Source: JBILCM01 sp044353165 (GTDB lineage: Bacteria > Bacillota > Bacilli > Paenibacillales > YIM-B00363). From it: a DNA stretch of 42,538 bases. The translations under genes and the position numbers were made by a program. The notes under the pieces were generated by a model. That model saw only the letters and a list, made by a program, of their open reading frames with translations, was not told where the DNA came from and did not search any database. This document shows positions 24,429 through 33,908 of this stretch, in pieces. The stretch is taken from positions 1 to 42,538 of the forward strand of contig JBILCM010000014.1 in assembly GCA_044353165.1 (NCBI GenBank), written 5' to 3'. The first letter of the stretch is position 1; every line of letters begins with the position of its first letter.

Positions 24429-25754
24429 ATGAGTATCAAATTCGAAATTGATGCGTTCCAACCGAACGAAGACAAGTTTCAAACAGAGGAACAGAAGAAG
24501 GTTTTAAATCAATATTGGACGAGAGCGTCTGAGCAGGTGCGCATTCTAAATCGATTTATTTTTCTGGAATGGGCATCGGCACGCATGATTGCGGGATGGG
24601 TACCTGCGGCCACCGATTTCGATGATCGTTGTATGCTAACACGTTTTATGGCACAGAACATGTTAATTGCTGACCGGTTGCGAGAACGAAAGAAAGAATT
24701 GCAGAATAACGACACGATTCAAGTTCCTTCAGAGGCAGTGTTAACTGCCATTCAAGATCTGGGTCGGGCAGACGGGTATTATGCATTCGTTGCGGGTTGG
24801 TATCTTGAGTTGCAAACGAATCTTATTCGTTGTTATGAGCGTTTCAGTGAGGGCTTGGATGCGATTTTTGATGCGCCAACGCTAGATCTGCTTGAAGAAC
24901 TCCTGCCTAAGAAACGCAAGCAAGTGGAATGGGCTAAACAACTCGTTCACGACGCGGTTCACAACCCTTCAGTCTTGAAATCGGTGGAATCTTGGCGCAC
25001 TTATGTCAGAAGTTATTTGTTGTTTATAGGCGATCTTGACGAGAGAAGCAACTATGGAATACCCAAACCGACGACCCCGGTGGAATCTCCATATGGACCT
25101 GCGCCTGAGAAACGAACCCGTCCGGAGTGGTTGAAGGTATCGTCACTCATCGAGCCACCTACAGAGTTCGCAGGAAGTTTAAAGACATTCATGTGGCATT
25201 ATGCGACAGAGATTCAAGTGGTCGATCCGATGTGTTATGTGTTCTATGGTATTGATGATATGCCATTCGAATTTTATGTTGATTTCAGCCGACACATCTG
25301 GGATGAATCACGACACCATCAGATGGGGGCCCGACGTCTGAAACAGATGGGATATGATTTGCGAGATGTACCGCTGCCGTTCGGTGAGAATGCGCTTAAA
25401 AACCTAGAAGATTATTATTCACAACTGACGATGGTTGGGGAAACATGTTCGTTCACGCGTAAGAAAAAGTCGATGGATGCGTATTACAAGAAAGGCGATG
25501 TGATCTCTGGCATGACGGCAGAGATTGATATCATTGATGAACGCCGGCATGTCGGTTACGGGAAGAAGTGGGCGCAGAAGCTCTATGAACGGGTCGGGGA
25601 TCACAGATCGCTTGAACAAATCATTAAAGACATCATCATGACGAGTCAGCATGCTGAATTGAGTAAGTTGACCCAGGATGAGAAAGAGAGTCTGACACAC
25701 TTTGCATTTTGCTCGAAAATCGAGTTCAAATATTTAAATTTTGAGAAACTGTGA
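24429..25754 (+). CDS. Ferritin-like diiron protein, DUF455-related
   Basis: A 441-residue, mainly helical protein. The C-terminal half carries the ligand set of a four-helix diiron site: E261 (HYATEIQVVD), E293xxH296 (DESRHHQMGARRL), E338 (TMVGETCSF) and E371xxH374 (DERRHVGYGKKW). The pattern DExxH..GxRxL..G and later DExxHVxxGxxW is that of DUF455 ferritin-like proteins, but this one has an extra N-terminal helical half of about 230 residues. No signal peptide. AAGGAGG precedes the ATG. It heads an operon with an aldo/keto reductase and a creatininase-like enzyme between sulfatase genes. An oxidase or oxygenase acting on an imported substituent is possible; function is unknown. Confidence 0.78.
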   Translation: MSIKFEIDAFQPNEDKFQTEEQKKVLNQYWTRASEQVRILNRFIFLEWASARMIAGWVPAATDFDDRCMLTRFMAQNMLIADRLRERKKELQNNDTIQVPSEAVLTAIQDLGRADGYYAFVAGWYLELQTNLIRCYERFSEGLDAIFDAPTLDLLEELLPKKRKQVEWAKQLVHDAVHNPSVLKSVESWRTYVRSYLLFIGDLDERSNYGIPKPTTPVESPYGPAPEKRTRPEWLKVSSLIEPPTEFAGSLKTFMWHYATEIQVVDPMCYVFYGIDDMPFEFYVDFSRHIWDESRHHQMGARRLKQMGYDLRDVPLPFGENALKNLEDYYSQLTMVGETCSFTRKKKSMDAYYKKGDVISGMTAEIDIIDERRHVGYGKKWAQKLYERVGDHRSLEQIIKDIIMTSQHAELSKLTQDEKESLTHFAFCSKIEFKYLNFEKL

Positions 25755-25785
25755 GTTCTAATTTGACACCAAGGAGTGGGAATGA

Positions 25786-26787
25786 ATGAAATACCGCACA
25801 TTCGGGAAGACGGGATGGAACGTCTCGGAGATCGGCTTTGGTGGGTGGCAATTGGGGGGCAACTTTGGTCCGATCGAAGATCAAGAATCCATTCGCATGT
25901 TATTGCATGCTTGGGATCAAGGCATTAATTTTGTTGACACCGCCCAGATGTATGGCAAAGGGAGATCCGAAGAGGTCATCGGTCGCGCGTTGAAACAATG
26001 GAAGGGCGATCACATCTATGTGGCTACCAAGGTTCAGCCCACACAATGGCCGCGCCCACATGAAGACAATCCATCGATTGAAGGATTGTATAATGCACAA
26101 CACCTGCGGGAACAGTGTGAGGCGAGTTTGAGTCGCTTGGGGGTTGAAGCGATTGATCTTTATCAGTTGCATGGTTGGTTTCCAGACGGTACGCGTGATA
26201 CACAATGGTATGATACGCTGCAACAACTAAAGAAAGAAGGAAAAATTCGTGAGTTGGGTGTTTCCATTCGGGATTACCGTCCACTCGACGGGGTTGACAT
26301 TGCCAACTCGGGGATGATCGCAGCGGAACAAGTGGTCTATAATTTGTTTGAACAGCGACCTCATCATCAATTGTTCCCTGCGTGTCGAGCGAATCAAGTT
26401 GCGGTGATTGCCAGGGTGCCATTCGACGAAAGCGCGCTTGTTGGCAACTGGACGGCAGATACGTACTTATCATGGGATGAGAGTGATATGCGCAGGCGTT
26501 ATTTCAAAGGCGCACGCTTTATGAGAACATTGGAGCAAGTGGAGAAATTAAAGGCCACGATTCACGAGTATACGGACGGGTCATATGCCTCATTAGCGGA
26601 AGTCGCCTTGCGATTTTGTTTATCGCATGATGCCGTGTCGGTCGTGATTCCAGGAATGAAGACGATGCATGAGGTGGATTTGAATATCGCTGTATCGGAT
26701 GGGAACGTACTACCTGATGATTTGATCGCGTTGCTTGCACCGTTCGAATGGCCGCGAAACTACCATAATCCGGATGTGGAATCATGA
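25786..26787 (+). CDS. Aldo/keto reductase
   Basis: A 333-residue NADPH-dependent oxidoreductase with a TIM-barrel fold. The catalytic tetrad is D51 and Y56 in NFVDTAQMYGKGRSEE, K82 in YVATKVQP and H129 in DLYQLHGW. The end SVVIPGMKTMHEVDLNI is the cofactor-binding region of this family. AAGGAG lies before the ATG. It sits between the diiron gene and the creatininase-like gene, whose start overlaps its stop by four bases. It resembles the dehydrogenase group often found in sugar-degradation loci, and probably oxidises or reduces a sugar or aldehyde. Confidence 0.93.
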   Translation: MKYRTFGKTGWNVSEIGFGGWQLGGNFGPIEDQESIRMLLHAWDQGINFVDTAQMYGKGRSEEVIGRALKQWKGDHIYVATKVQPTQWPRPHEDNPSIEGLYNAQHLREQCEASLSRLGVEAIDLYQLHGWFPDGTRDTQWYDTLQQLKKEGKIRELGVSIRDYRPLDGVDIANSGMIAAEQVVYNLFEQRPHHQLFPACRANQVAVIARVPFDESALVGNWTADTYLSWDESDMRRRYFKGARFMRTLEQVEKLKATIHEYTDGSYASLAEVALRFCLSHDAVSVVIPGMKTMHEVDLNIAVSDGNVLPDDLIALLAPFEWPRNYHNPDVES

Positions 26788-27536
26788 TGACCGTCGAATT
26801 TCAAAAATTGCGTCCGAAGCAGATTGCTGCTTGCAAACGGGATTGCAATGTGGCCTATTTACCTATTGGCATTCTCGAGTGGCACGGATTTCACAACCCC
26901 TATGGGCTTGACACATTGAAAGCACTTGGCATTGCGAAGCACTTAGCTGTTCATATTGGGGGGCTGGTTATGCCTCCCATTTCTTGGAGTGACCATCGTG
27001 CCGAAATATGTGAGCGCCACTTGGACAAAGTGGATGCATTCGGTCGCAACGCAGCGGATGTCATCTGTTCGACATTGGAAGTGCCGCGAGATCATTTTGC
27101 CGTCAATGCCCAGCGTTCTACAGATTTTGGCGGTTGGACATTGTTCAAGCAAGTCGTTGTCCACAGTTTGTTCCAAATTGAATGTTATGGCTTCGATAAA
27201 GTGATTTTGATCCCAGGGCATTACCCATTATTCACCTCTGTTCAAGAAGCGATCGATGCGTATAAAGAAAGAGGCGGTGTCGCCCAAACCTTGATGTTGC
27301 ATGACGGCATCTTTTCTGAGACAGGCAAAGGGGATCATGCTGCTGAATACGAGACCTCGCTTATGATGGCGATTGATTCCAGATGGGTCGATATCCGTCA
27401 CTCGGAAGAGGATATGGATAAGCCGCCTATTGGAACAGCATTAGGACGTGATCCTCGGATTTATGCAAGCAAGGAAAAAGGGGAAGCCGCATTGATGAGA
27501 ATGGTGGAACATTACAAGGGTGTTATCCTTACTTAG
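26784..27536 (+). CDS. Creatininase-family metal-dependent hydrolase
   Basis: A 250-residue member of the creatininase superfamily (creatinine amidohydrolase, FAPy deformylase, MftE). The metal ligands E32, H34 and D43 in GILEWHGFHNPYGLD have the same spacing as E34, H36 and D45 of creatininase. H146 in LIPGHYPLF corresponds to the NGH motif, and H185/E188 lie in GDHAAEYETSLMM. The glutamate of creatininase that follows the GH motif is proline here, so creatinine is unlikely to be the substrate. Coupled by overlap to the aldo/keto reductase. It may cleave an amide, formyl or cyclic group; not known. Confidence 0.88.
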   Translation: MMTVEFQKLRPKQIAACKRDCNVAYLPIGILEWHGFHNPYGLDTLKALGIAKHLAVHIGGLVMPPISWSDHRAEICERHLDKVDAFGRNAADVICSTLEVPRDHFAVNAQRSTDFGGWTLFKQVVVHSLFQIECYGFDKVILIPGHYPLFTSVQEAIDAYKERGGVAQTLMLHDGIFSETGKGDHAAEYETSLMMAIDSRWVDIRHSEEDMDKPPIGTALGRDPRIYASKEKGEAALMRMVEHYKGVILT

Positions 27537-27547
27537 AAAAGTGCAAC

Positions 27548-27606
27548 AAAAGATAAGGAATGTCAATACAATGAGCGTGGTGCGAACTCATTCATTCTGA
27601 TAAGAT
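27548..27606 (+). promoter_or_regulatory. Module B promoter 1 with AAAAGATAAG motif
   Basis: AAAAGATAAG followed by one base, AATG, one base and CAA (27548-27566), and 53 bases from its start a -10 TAAGAT with upstream TGA (27601-27606). The same motif at the same distance precedes the module B binding-protein gene (33909-33967). It would drive the sulfatase, kinase, regulator and mannonate dehydratase genes, so the regulator probably controls its own operon. Confidence 0.62.
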
Positions 27607-27640
27607 ATTACGCATCGTGAAGTTTAAGGAGTTGTGAATC

Positions 27641-29416
27641 TTGACCAGACCTACTACGCATGTATTGGTACTCATGACCGATCAATTGAACTTCAGATGT
27701 TTAGGGTACAAAGGCCACCCTCTGGTGAAGACACCGCATCTGGATCGCCTGAAACAAGAAAGTGCAGAATTCACAAGGTGTTACGTTCAGAATGCGTTCT
27801 GTGCGCCCAGTCGAACGAGTTATATGACGGGGCAGTATTTGCATACACATCGTCAATATGGCTTTCATGGCCTCATAAGTGAAGACACGCCAAGTATGCC
27901 GTTGTTTATGACAGAGCACGGTTATAACACTTTCCATGTGGGCAAGGCTCATCTCAATTGCATGGGAGAGCGTCTTGGCTTTGAACGTATGGTGCCGACA
28001 CTGCCTGAAGACATCGTGTTTTCTACAGATCTCGATGATAATTATCAAGCATTCTGTATAAGCAAAGGGTATCCATATCCAACAGACCAAGTTCATGGAG
28101 GCATCTCTAGGGATGTCAAAATTCCAAGAATCGAAGATAACGCGGGCGCAGGTGGTTTGAAGAAAAATCGTGTGATCACGACAGGGACGTCTCATATCCC
28201 CATTGAAGATAGCCTAGAGACATACGTATCGAACCGTGCGATTGCTTTTTTGCACCAGCAGCATGAGCAACCTTTTTTCTTACATGTTTCCTTCGATCGT
28301 CCACATCATCCCTTGAGTCCCTCTGAACCGTATGACACGATGTACGATCCTGCAACGATCCCGATCATGGAGTCGTTCACGGAAGAACAACTACATAAAC
28401 TTCCGCTGCATATTCAACAGAAATTTCAACATAGCCCAACAAGCCTTCACCAAATGGGTGAAAGTAACATGCGTAATGCCTTATCACAGTACTACGGACT
28501 CATCACACATATCGATCATGAGATCGGACGTATCGTCCAAACGCTCAAAGATCAAGGGTTATACGATCAGACGTTGATTCTGTTTTACTCGGATCACGGG
28601 GACATGGCGAGTTACAACGGTATGAACGATAAATACAGCAACACCATATTCCATGATCACATCATTCGGACGCCGATGCTTGTGAAATGGCCCGATCAAC
28701 AATACGCCGGACAAGAAATCGATGACATTACAGAGGCCATCGATGTGTTTCCAACGATTGCCGATATTTGCGGGTTGAATACAACTGACCTTCCGCTGCA
28801 GGGACGCAGTTTGAATCAGCGCATGCAACAACAAGGGACGACGGATCATTGGTCCATGCGGTCAGCGTTAAGCGAGTCGTATGTGCTCAAGACCATCGTG
28901 CAAGGCGACTGGAAACTCATTTATTACGTCAACTCTTCTGAAGGAGAGCTGTATAACTTAGCTGACGACCCACTTGAGCGCAATAATTTGTACTTAGAGA
29001 TGAAACATTCGTCGATCACACAACAACTCAAGATGGAATTGGTACGGAAATTTACGCCACCCGTCTCACAAAGACGTAAAGCCTTCATCAGAGAATTACT
29101 CGACGAATCAGCGACTTATCCTTATCCGATGATGGACAAGTTCCACAAGTGGACCCGCTCGATTGCTGAAGGGGACGGATTCTGGGTTGTAACAAGAGGG
29201 GAACATCGCTTGGTGTGCGTACCATTCGATAACACCCTACGTTTACAGAAAATCACGGATGGGATTACACCCTGTGATGATACCGACATTCAACATGCGC
29301 TGATGGATGAGTTGATTCATTATTTGGCTGTTAAAATTCGTCCCATCTCACTCATGTCCGGTGATCAACAAGCTTGGGACAACGTAAGTCAAACCAAGGG
29401 ATTCGGATTATGCTAA
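27641..29416 (+). CDS. Type I sulfatase (cysteine type), long form
   Basis: A 591-residue cytoplasmic sulfatase with formylglycine motif CAPSR at 54-58, D14 in LVLMTDQLNF and second metal site FYSDHGDMASYNG. It is about 100 residues longer than its neighbours owing to a C-terminal region after the sulfatase fold (from about residue 490: YPYPMMDKFHKWTRSIAEGDGFWVVTRGEH). The extension looks folded but is not recognised. The start is TTG, with AAGGAG at 27626-27631. First gene of the unit that also encodes the kinase pair and the mannonate dehydratase. Confidence 0.9.
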   Translation: MTRPTTHVLVLMTDQLNFRCLGYKGHPLVKTPHLDRLKQESAEFTRCYVQNAFCAPSRTSYMTGQYLHTHRQYGFHGLISEDTPSMPLFMTEHGYNTFHVGKAHLNCMGERLGFERMVPTLPEDIVFSTDLDDNYQAFCISKGYPYPTDQVHGGISRDVKIPRIEDNAGAGGLKKNRVITTGTSHIPIEDSLETYVSNRAIAFLHQQHEQPFFLHVSFDRPHHPLSPSEPYDTMYDPATIPIMESFTEEQLHKLPLHIQQKFQHSPTSLHQMGESNMRNALSQYYGLITHIDHEIGRIVQTLKDQGLYDQTLILFYSDHGDMASYNGMNDKYSNTIFHDHIIRTPMLVKWPDQQYAGQEIDDITEAIDVFPTIADICGLNTTDLPLQGRSLNQRMQQQGTTDHWSMRSALSESYVLKTIVQGDWKLIYYVNSSEGELYNLADDPLERNNLYLEMKHSSITQQLKMELVRKFTPPVSQRRKAFIRELLDESATYPYPMMDKFHKWTRSIAEGDGFWVVTRGEHRLVCVPFDNTLRLQKITDGITPCDDTDIQHALMDELIHYLAVKIRPISLMSGDQQAWDNVSQTKGFGLC

Positions 29417-29432
29417 AGAGGAGAATCCACGG

Positions 29433-31181
29433 ATGCGCTTAATACCAAGGGTGAACAGATCCATTCTCTACAAAATCATCTTCGCGTTCATCCTTGTGAT
29501 TCTACCCTTATATACAATCAGCTTATTGCTGAATCAATGGAGTGCCACAAATACATCAAATCAGATTGTGGCGACGATGCAATCGCAAGTTCATTTTCAC
29601 CTGCATAATGTGGAGATGGAATTGCAACGCATGGTCACACAACAATTGGAGCTCATTGAAGATCGGGATCTCAAATATTTAGGTGCGCTTGACGAAATAT
29701 TATCAGATATAGAGCGCACCTCCATGCTGAACGCGCTGTACTACAAATTACGGTATTACGCGAATTCTAGCAACTATATTGAGAATGCCAGTGCACACCT
29801 CTTGACTCGGAATAAAACAATTTCATCTAGAGGATATGTGAACTATCTGGATTCAGGCAAGATAGACGAGATAATGGCCAATCAGGATGGATTATTCCAA
29901 GTTTGGAATGACAAGTTGCTGTTCACAACCACCCCCTTTTTTACAGACCTCAAAGGTCCCAGTCCGCTGTATATGCTTGAGACGGAATTGTCTATACGCA
30001 TGTTGAATTCGATGTTGGCCCAACTCCAAATCAATGGCCAAGGACAGGCATTGCTATTCTTCAAAGATGCGAACATTGTGATCGGCAATCCACAGGATTC
30101 CGAACTATTATCAATACTTCGTTCAAGTTTGGCTTCCAAGAAATATCCAAGTGAGCACAACACTTGGGGAACATTCGAGTGGAATGGTGAAGAATATGTG
30201 ATTGTTTCAGAACAATCAAGTGAGTATGACTTCGCATTGGCCATGTTCATTCCGCAGCAAGTGTTAATGGGGGCGATTGACCAATACAAGACCTGGTTTT
30301 GGATCTTATCGGGGATCTCCCTTGTCATTATTGTCTTGTTCGCATTCAGCATGTTTCGCTTTATTCACCAACCGATTAAAAAATTAATCCGTGGCTTTCT
30401 CGCTGTTGAACGGGGGGATTTCGAGCAACGGATTGAATATCAAGGGAAAGACGAATTTCATTATTTGTTCAATCAATACAATCGCATGATTCAAAAATTG
30501 AAAAAGCTGATTGAAGAAGTGTATGAACAGAAGTATCGTGCTCAGAAAGCAGAACTCAAACAGCTACAGTCTCAGATTAATCCCCATTTTTTGTACAACA
30601 GCTTTTTTACATTGAACAGTATGGTGTTGCAAGAAGATTCGGAAAATCTGAATAAGTTCTCACGTCATCTGGGTGAATATTTTTATTTTATGACTCGGGA
30701 TGGTCAAGATGTAATCGATCTAGAAACAGAGATGAAATATGTCACATCCTATATAGAAATTCAGAACTTTCGTTTCTTAGGCCGAATTCAGGTGTCCATT
30801 GATCCAATTCCGGCACCTGTTACCCAATTGAAAGTGCCTAGAATGATCATTCAACCTATTGTGGAGAATGCCTATAATCATGGATTAAAACATGTTCAGA
30901 CAGGCGGACGCATACGAATTCGTTTCGGAATTTCAGCCGATCGTCTGCGAATGATCGTAGAAGATAACGGGAACGTAGAGAGTGAAACCATCCAAAATAT
31001 AAACGAGTTACTATCCGTTCATGAAGCCGCGCTAGAAAGCACCGGATTGGTGAATGTGCATCGCCGTTTGCAACTGTGCTGTGGAGAAGATAGCGGTTTA
31101 CGATTGACTCGCTCTGATTTGGGAGGATTGGCCGTCACATTTGAGATCATGATCAGAAGGGTGACCCAGCATCATGTATAG
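29433..31181 (+). CDS. YesM-type sensor histidine kinase
   Basis: A 582-residue kinase with TM1 near residues 13-34, an extracytoplasmic sensor to about 285, TM2 near 288-308 and HAMP at about 310-360. The phosphoacceptor is H385 in LQSQINPHFLYNSFFTLNS, followed by an ATPase domain (IIQPIVENAYNHGLKH, VEDNG). The second G box is weak: residues ALESTGLVNVHRRLQLC replace the usual GLGL. AGAGGAGA precedes the ATG. It overlaps its cognate regulator gene by eight bases. It probably senses the glycan fragment handled by module B. Confidence 0.93.
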   Translation: MRLIPRVNRSILYKIIFAFILVILPLYTISLLLNQWSATNTSNQIVATMQSQVHFHLHNVEMELQRMVTQQLELIEDRDLKYLGALDEILSDIERTSMLNALYYKLRYYANSSNYIENASAHLLTRNKTISSRGYVNYLDSGKIDEIMANQDGLFQVWNDKLLFTTTPFFTDLKGPSPLYMLETELSIRMLNSMLAQLQINGQGQALLFFKDANIVIGNPQDSELLSILRSSLASKKYPSEHNTWGTFEWNGEEYVIVSEQSSEYDFALAMFIPQQVLMGAIDQYKTWFWILSGISLVIIVLFAFSMFRFIHQPIKKLIRGFLAVERGDFEQRIEYQGKDEFHYLFNQYNRMIQKLKKLIEEVYEQKYRAQKAELKQLQSQINPHFLYNSFFTLNSMVLQEDSENLNKFSRHLGEYFYFMTRDGQDVIDLETEMKYVTSYIEIQNFRFLGRIQVSIDPIPAPVTQLKVPRMIIQPIVENAYNHGLKHVQTGGRIRIRFGISADRLRMIVEDNGNVESETIQNINELLSVHEAALESTGLVNVHRRLQLCCGEDSGLRLTRSDLGGLAVTFEIMIRRVTQHHV

Positions 31182-32820
31182 AATCTTAATCGTTGATGAT
31201 GAACCTTATATTGTGAATACGCTCCATGATCAGATCCGAGAAAGTGCAGATTTCAATACAGAGTTAGATATTTATCGCGCATTTACAGCGAATACAGCGT
31301 TGGAATATTTACAGCGAACGAAAATTGACATTGTGTTAACAGACATTGAGATGCCTGGCATGAATGGTCTCGAATTGCAACAAGAAATCCGTAAACACTG
31401 GCCGAAGTGCAAGGTTATTTTTTTGACTGCTCACGGTCAATTTGACTATGTGCATCAAGCGATGCGATCCGGCGGGAATGACTTTATATTAAAGAACGAA
31501 GGTGTAGAGCGTGTTGTAGAGGCTGTGAAACAAGCCATCACACAGATCCGCGAAGCGAAATATAACTATGCGATTCTCGAGAAAGCACAACATCAACAGC
31601 GTTCATATTTGGTTTTCATGCAAAGGGACCTCATGATCCGATTGCTTCATGAATCATTGAAAGACAACGAATTGGCATCACAATTCAAAGAATTAGGGAT
31701 TGTGCTCGACTCATCGAAGCCTGTAATCATGGTATGCGGTCGTATTGATGCTTGGCCCACATCCTTCTCATTCACAGACAAATCGTTACTTAAATTCGCA
31801 TTAAGTAATATGACGGAAGAATGTTTCTCTCCGTATGCTCAGATCGTCATGGTCATGCTAGACGATACGCGCTTCCTCTGGTTTATTCAACCACGGGATG
31901 AAATTAGTGTACATTCAAGTGTGGATGTATCCCATACCACGCGAATGATTGATGAAGTGGCTTGTTCCATTCAAAGCAGTTGTAAAGAGATGCTCAAGCT
32001 TACCATTTCACTTATTATTGGGGAAAAAAATACGGATTGGCGAGATTTACCTCAAGCGTATCGACAATTGGTTGATCTATTGAACTGGTCGTGGGGCACA
32101 GAACTGTTGCGAAGAGAAGGTTATGAAGTCCACAAGATGAGCGGGGGAACGGCACCTCTAAGTTCAGATTATCAGCACTGGAGAGAATTTATGGAATTGG
32201 AAGCCGCATTGGACCGCGGTGACAGACAACGTTTCTTGGAGAACACGAAGCAATGGATTCAACATGCGCTAGAGAGTTCACCGAATGTGGTACTTGAGTC
32301 TTATTTATCCCTTTCCTCGATGCTTGCTCGCAAGTTAAATCAGCATGGACAACATCTGATATCGGCAGCGGAGCTACAAAGCAGGTTGCTTATTCATCCA
32401 TCTACCCACTTAGGTGAAGCTTTCAAGTCACTGTTAGATTTGGCTGTACAACTTTTACAAGATCATGAAACCGAACAGCGTGACCGCAATGATCGCATGG
32501 TGAAACAAATACAAGATTATATTCATGCGCACCTATCTTTAGACTTATCTCTCGTGCGACTGGCAGAGATCGTCTATCTGAGCCCTCCGTATTTGTGCCG
32601 AGAATTTAAACGAATTACGGGAACCGGATTATCGGATTTTATTATGGAAGCAAGAATGCTAAAGGCTAAGGAGCTCCTTGCTACAACAAATTTGAAAATA
32701 TTGGATATTGGCAAAGCTGTTGGTTACGAATCTCCGCCTTATTTTACGCGCAATTTTAAGAAGTGGACGTATATGACACCACAACAATTCCGAGATCAAT
32801 TCCATCGCGGCACGGATTAG
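31174..32820 (+). CDS. YesN-type AraC response regulator
   Basis: A 548-residue response regulator of full YesN length. The receiver domain is at 1-125 with phosphoacceptor D57 in DIVLTDIEMPGMNG. A middle region of about 300 residues follows, then an AraC DNA-binding domain in the last 100 (LVRLAEIVYLSPPYLCREFKRITG and LKILDIGKAVGYESPPYFTRNFK). AGAAGGGTGA precedes the ATG. It is the likely activator acting at the AAAAGATAAG motifs before the 27641 operon and the binding-protein operon at 33995; this assignment rests on position only. Confidence 0.93.
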   Translation: MYRILIVDDEPYIVNTLHDQIRESADFNTELDIYRAFTANTALEYLQRTKIDIVLTDIEMPGMNGLELQQEIRKHWPKCKVIFLTAHGQFDYVHQAMRSGGNDFILKNEGVERVVEAVKQAITQIREAKYNYAILEKAQHQQRSYLVFMQRDLMIRLLHESLKDNELASQFKELGIVLDSSKPVIMVCGRIDAWPTSFSFTDKSLLKFALSNMTEECFSPYAQIVMVMLDDTRFLWFIQPRDEISVHSSVDVSHTTRMIDEVACSIQSSCKEMLKLTISLIIGEKNTDWRDLPQAYRQLVDLLNWSWGTELLRREGYEVHKMSGGTAPLSSDYQHWREFMELEAALDRGDRQRFLENTKQWIQHALESSPNVVLESYLSLSSMLARKLNQHGQHLISAAELQSRLLIHPSTHLGEAFKSLLDLAVQLLQDHETEQRDRNDRMVKQIQDYIHAHLSLDLSLVRLAEIVYLSPPYLCREFKRITGTGLSDFIMEARMLKAKELLATTNLKILDIGKAVGYESPPYFTRNFKKWTYMTPQQFRDQFHRGTD

Positions 32821-32863
32821 AAACAATAGGTTGAATACCAAATCTAAAGGAGTGGACCTAACT

Positions 32864-33898
32864 ATGCGCTTTGCGTTCGGACAATTTCGTGAGTTAACAG
32901 AAGAGAATTTAACATTCGCAGCTCAACTTGGTGTGACGGGAATTCAATTAAATACACCTAACTTACCTGGTGAAACGCATTGGGAAGCCGAGGATTTGCG
33001 ACAACTTCGCCTAAAATGCGAGTTATTCGGGCTCAGGTTGGAAGCCATTGAGAATATTCCACCTTATTTCTATGAGAAAGTGATGTTAGGCAAACCCGGT
33101 AAAGAAGAACAGATGGCATATGTGAAACAGACGGTGCGTAATTTGGGCATCGCGGGTATACCTGTGTTTGGCTACAGCTTTATGCCTAATTTTGTTTGGC
33201 GAACGTCATTCGAGAGTACGACCAGGGGCAACGCAAGAGTATCCTCCTATGATCATGCTCTGGTTGAGCCCGATATCCCTGGATCTGTGTGTGGAAACCT
33301 TGTTACCGAAAGATTGCCTAAGTTAAAGAAGATGATTCAAGAATCCATCACGGAAGTCATATCTGAAGCGCAGATGTGGGAAAATTATGCGTACTTCATT
33401 CAGGAAATCATTCCCGTAGCAGAAGCTGCGGGAGTCAGACTGGCGCTTCATCCAGCGGATCCTCCTGTAGAGATGCTTAGTGGGGTTCCCCGGTTGTTCA
33501 ATAAACCGGATGATTTTCGCAAAGCGATGCAGATGGCGAATAGCGATGCATGGGGCATTGACTTGTGTCTGGGGAGCTGTTCTTCGATGAAGGGTGGGGC
33601 AGCGACTGTGAGGGAGATGATTCATGAATTCGGACCTATAGGCAAAATTGTGTATGTCCATTTTCGCGATGTGCAAGGCACAGTTCCTAAATTTCAAGAG
33701 TGTTTCTTGGGTGAAGGCAATTACAATCCCTACGAAATGATGCGTTTATTGCATGACGTCGGATTCGATGGATTTATTATTGATGATCATGTGCCGAATG
33801 TCGTCGGAGATACACCTTGGGGACACCGCGGTCGAGCGCATCAAACAGGTTTTCTTCAGGGAATCCTTCATGCCATCGAACACGCTAAGCAGCAATAA
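32864..33898 (+). CDS. uxuA: Mannonate dehydratase (UxuA family)
   Basis: A 344-residue TIM-barrel enzyme that dehydrates D-mannonate to 2-keto-3-deoxygluconate in glucuronate breakdown. Family marks are VRLALHPADPP, GIDLCLGSCSSM, the metal-binding KIVYVHFRDVQG, and FDGFIIDDHVPNVVGDTPWGHRG written over about residues 304-326. The ATG at 32864 follows AAAGGAG at 32846-32852; an upstream in-frame ATG at 32831 lacks a site. Close homologues may dehydrate other sugar acids, so the exact substrate is not certain. Its place in the sulfatase locus points to uronic acid in the imported glycan. Confidence 0.85.
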   Translation: MRFAFGQFRELTEENLTFAAQLGVTGIQLNTPNLPGETHWEAEDLRQLRLKCELFGLRLEAIENIPPYFYEKVMLGKPGKEEQMAYVKQTVRNLGIAGIPVFGYSFMPNFVWRTSFESTTRGNARVSSYDHALVEPDIPGSVCGNLVTERLPKLKKMIQESITEVISEAQMWENYAYFIQEIIPVAEAAGVRLALHPADPPVEMLSGVPRLFNKPDDFRKAMQMANSDAWGIDLCLGSCSSMKGGAATVREMIHEFGPIGKIVYVHFRDVQGTVPKFQECFLGEGNYNPYEMMRLLHDVGFDGFIIDDHVPNVVGDTPWGHRGRAHQTGFLQGILHAIEHAKQQ

Positions 33899-33908
33899 GA
33901 TTCACAAT

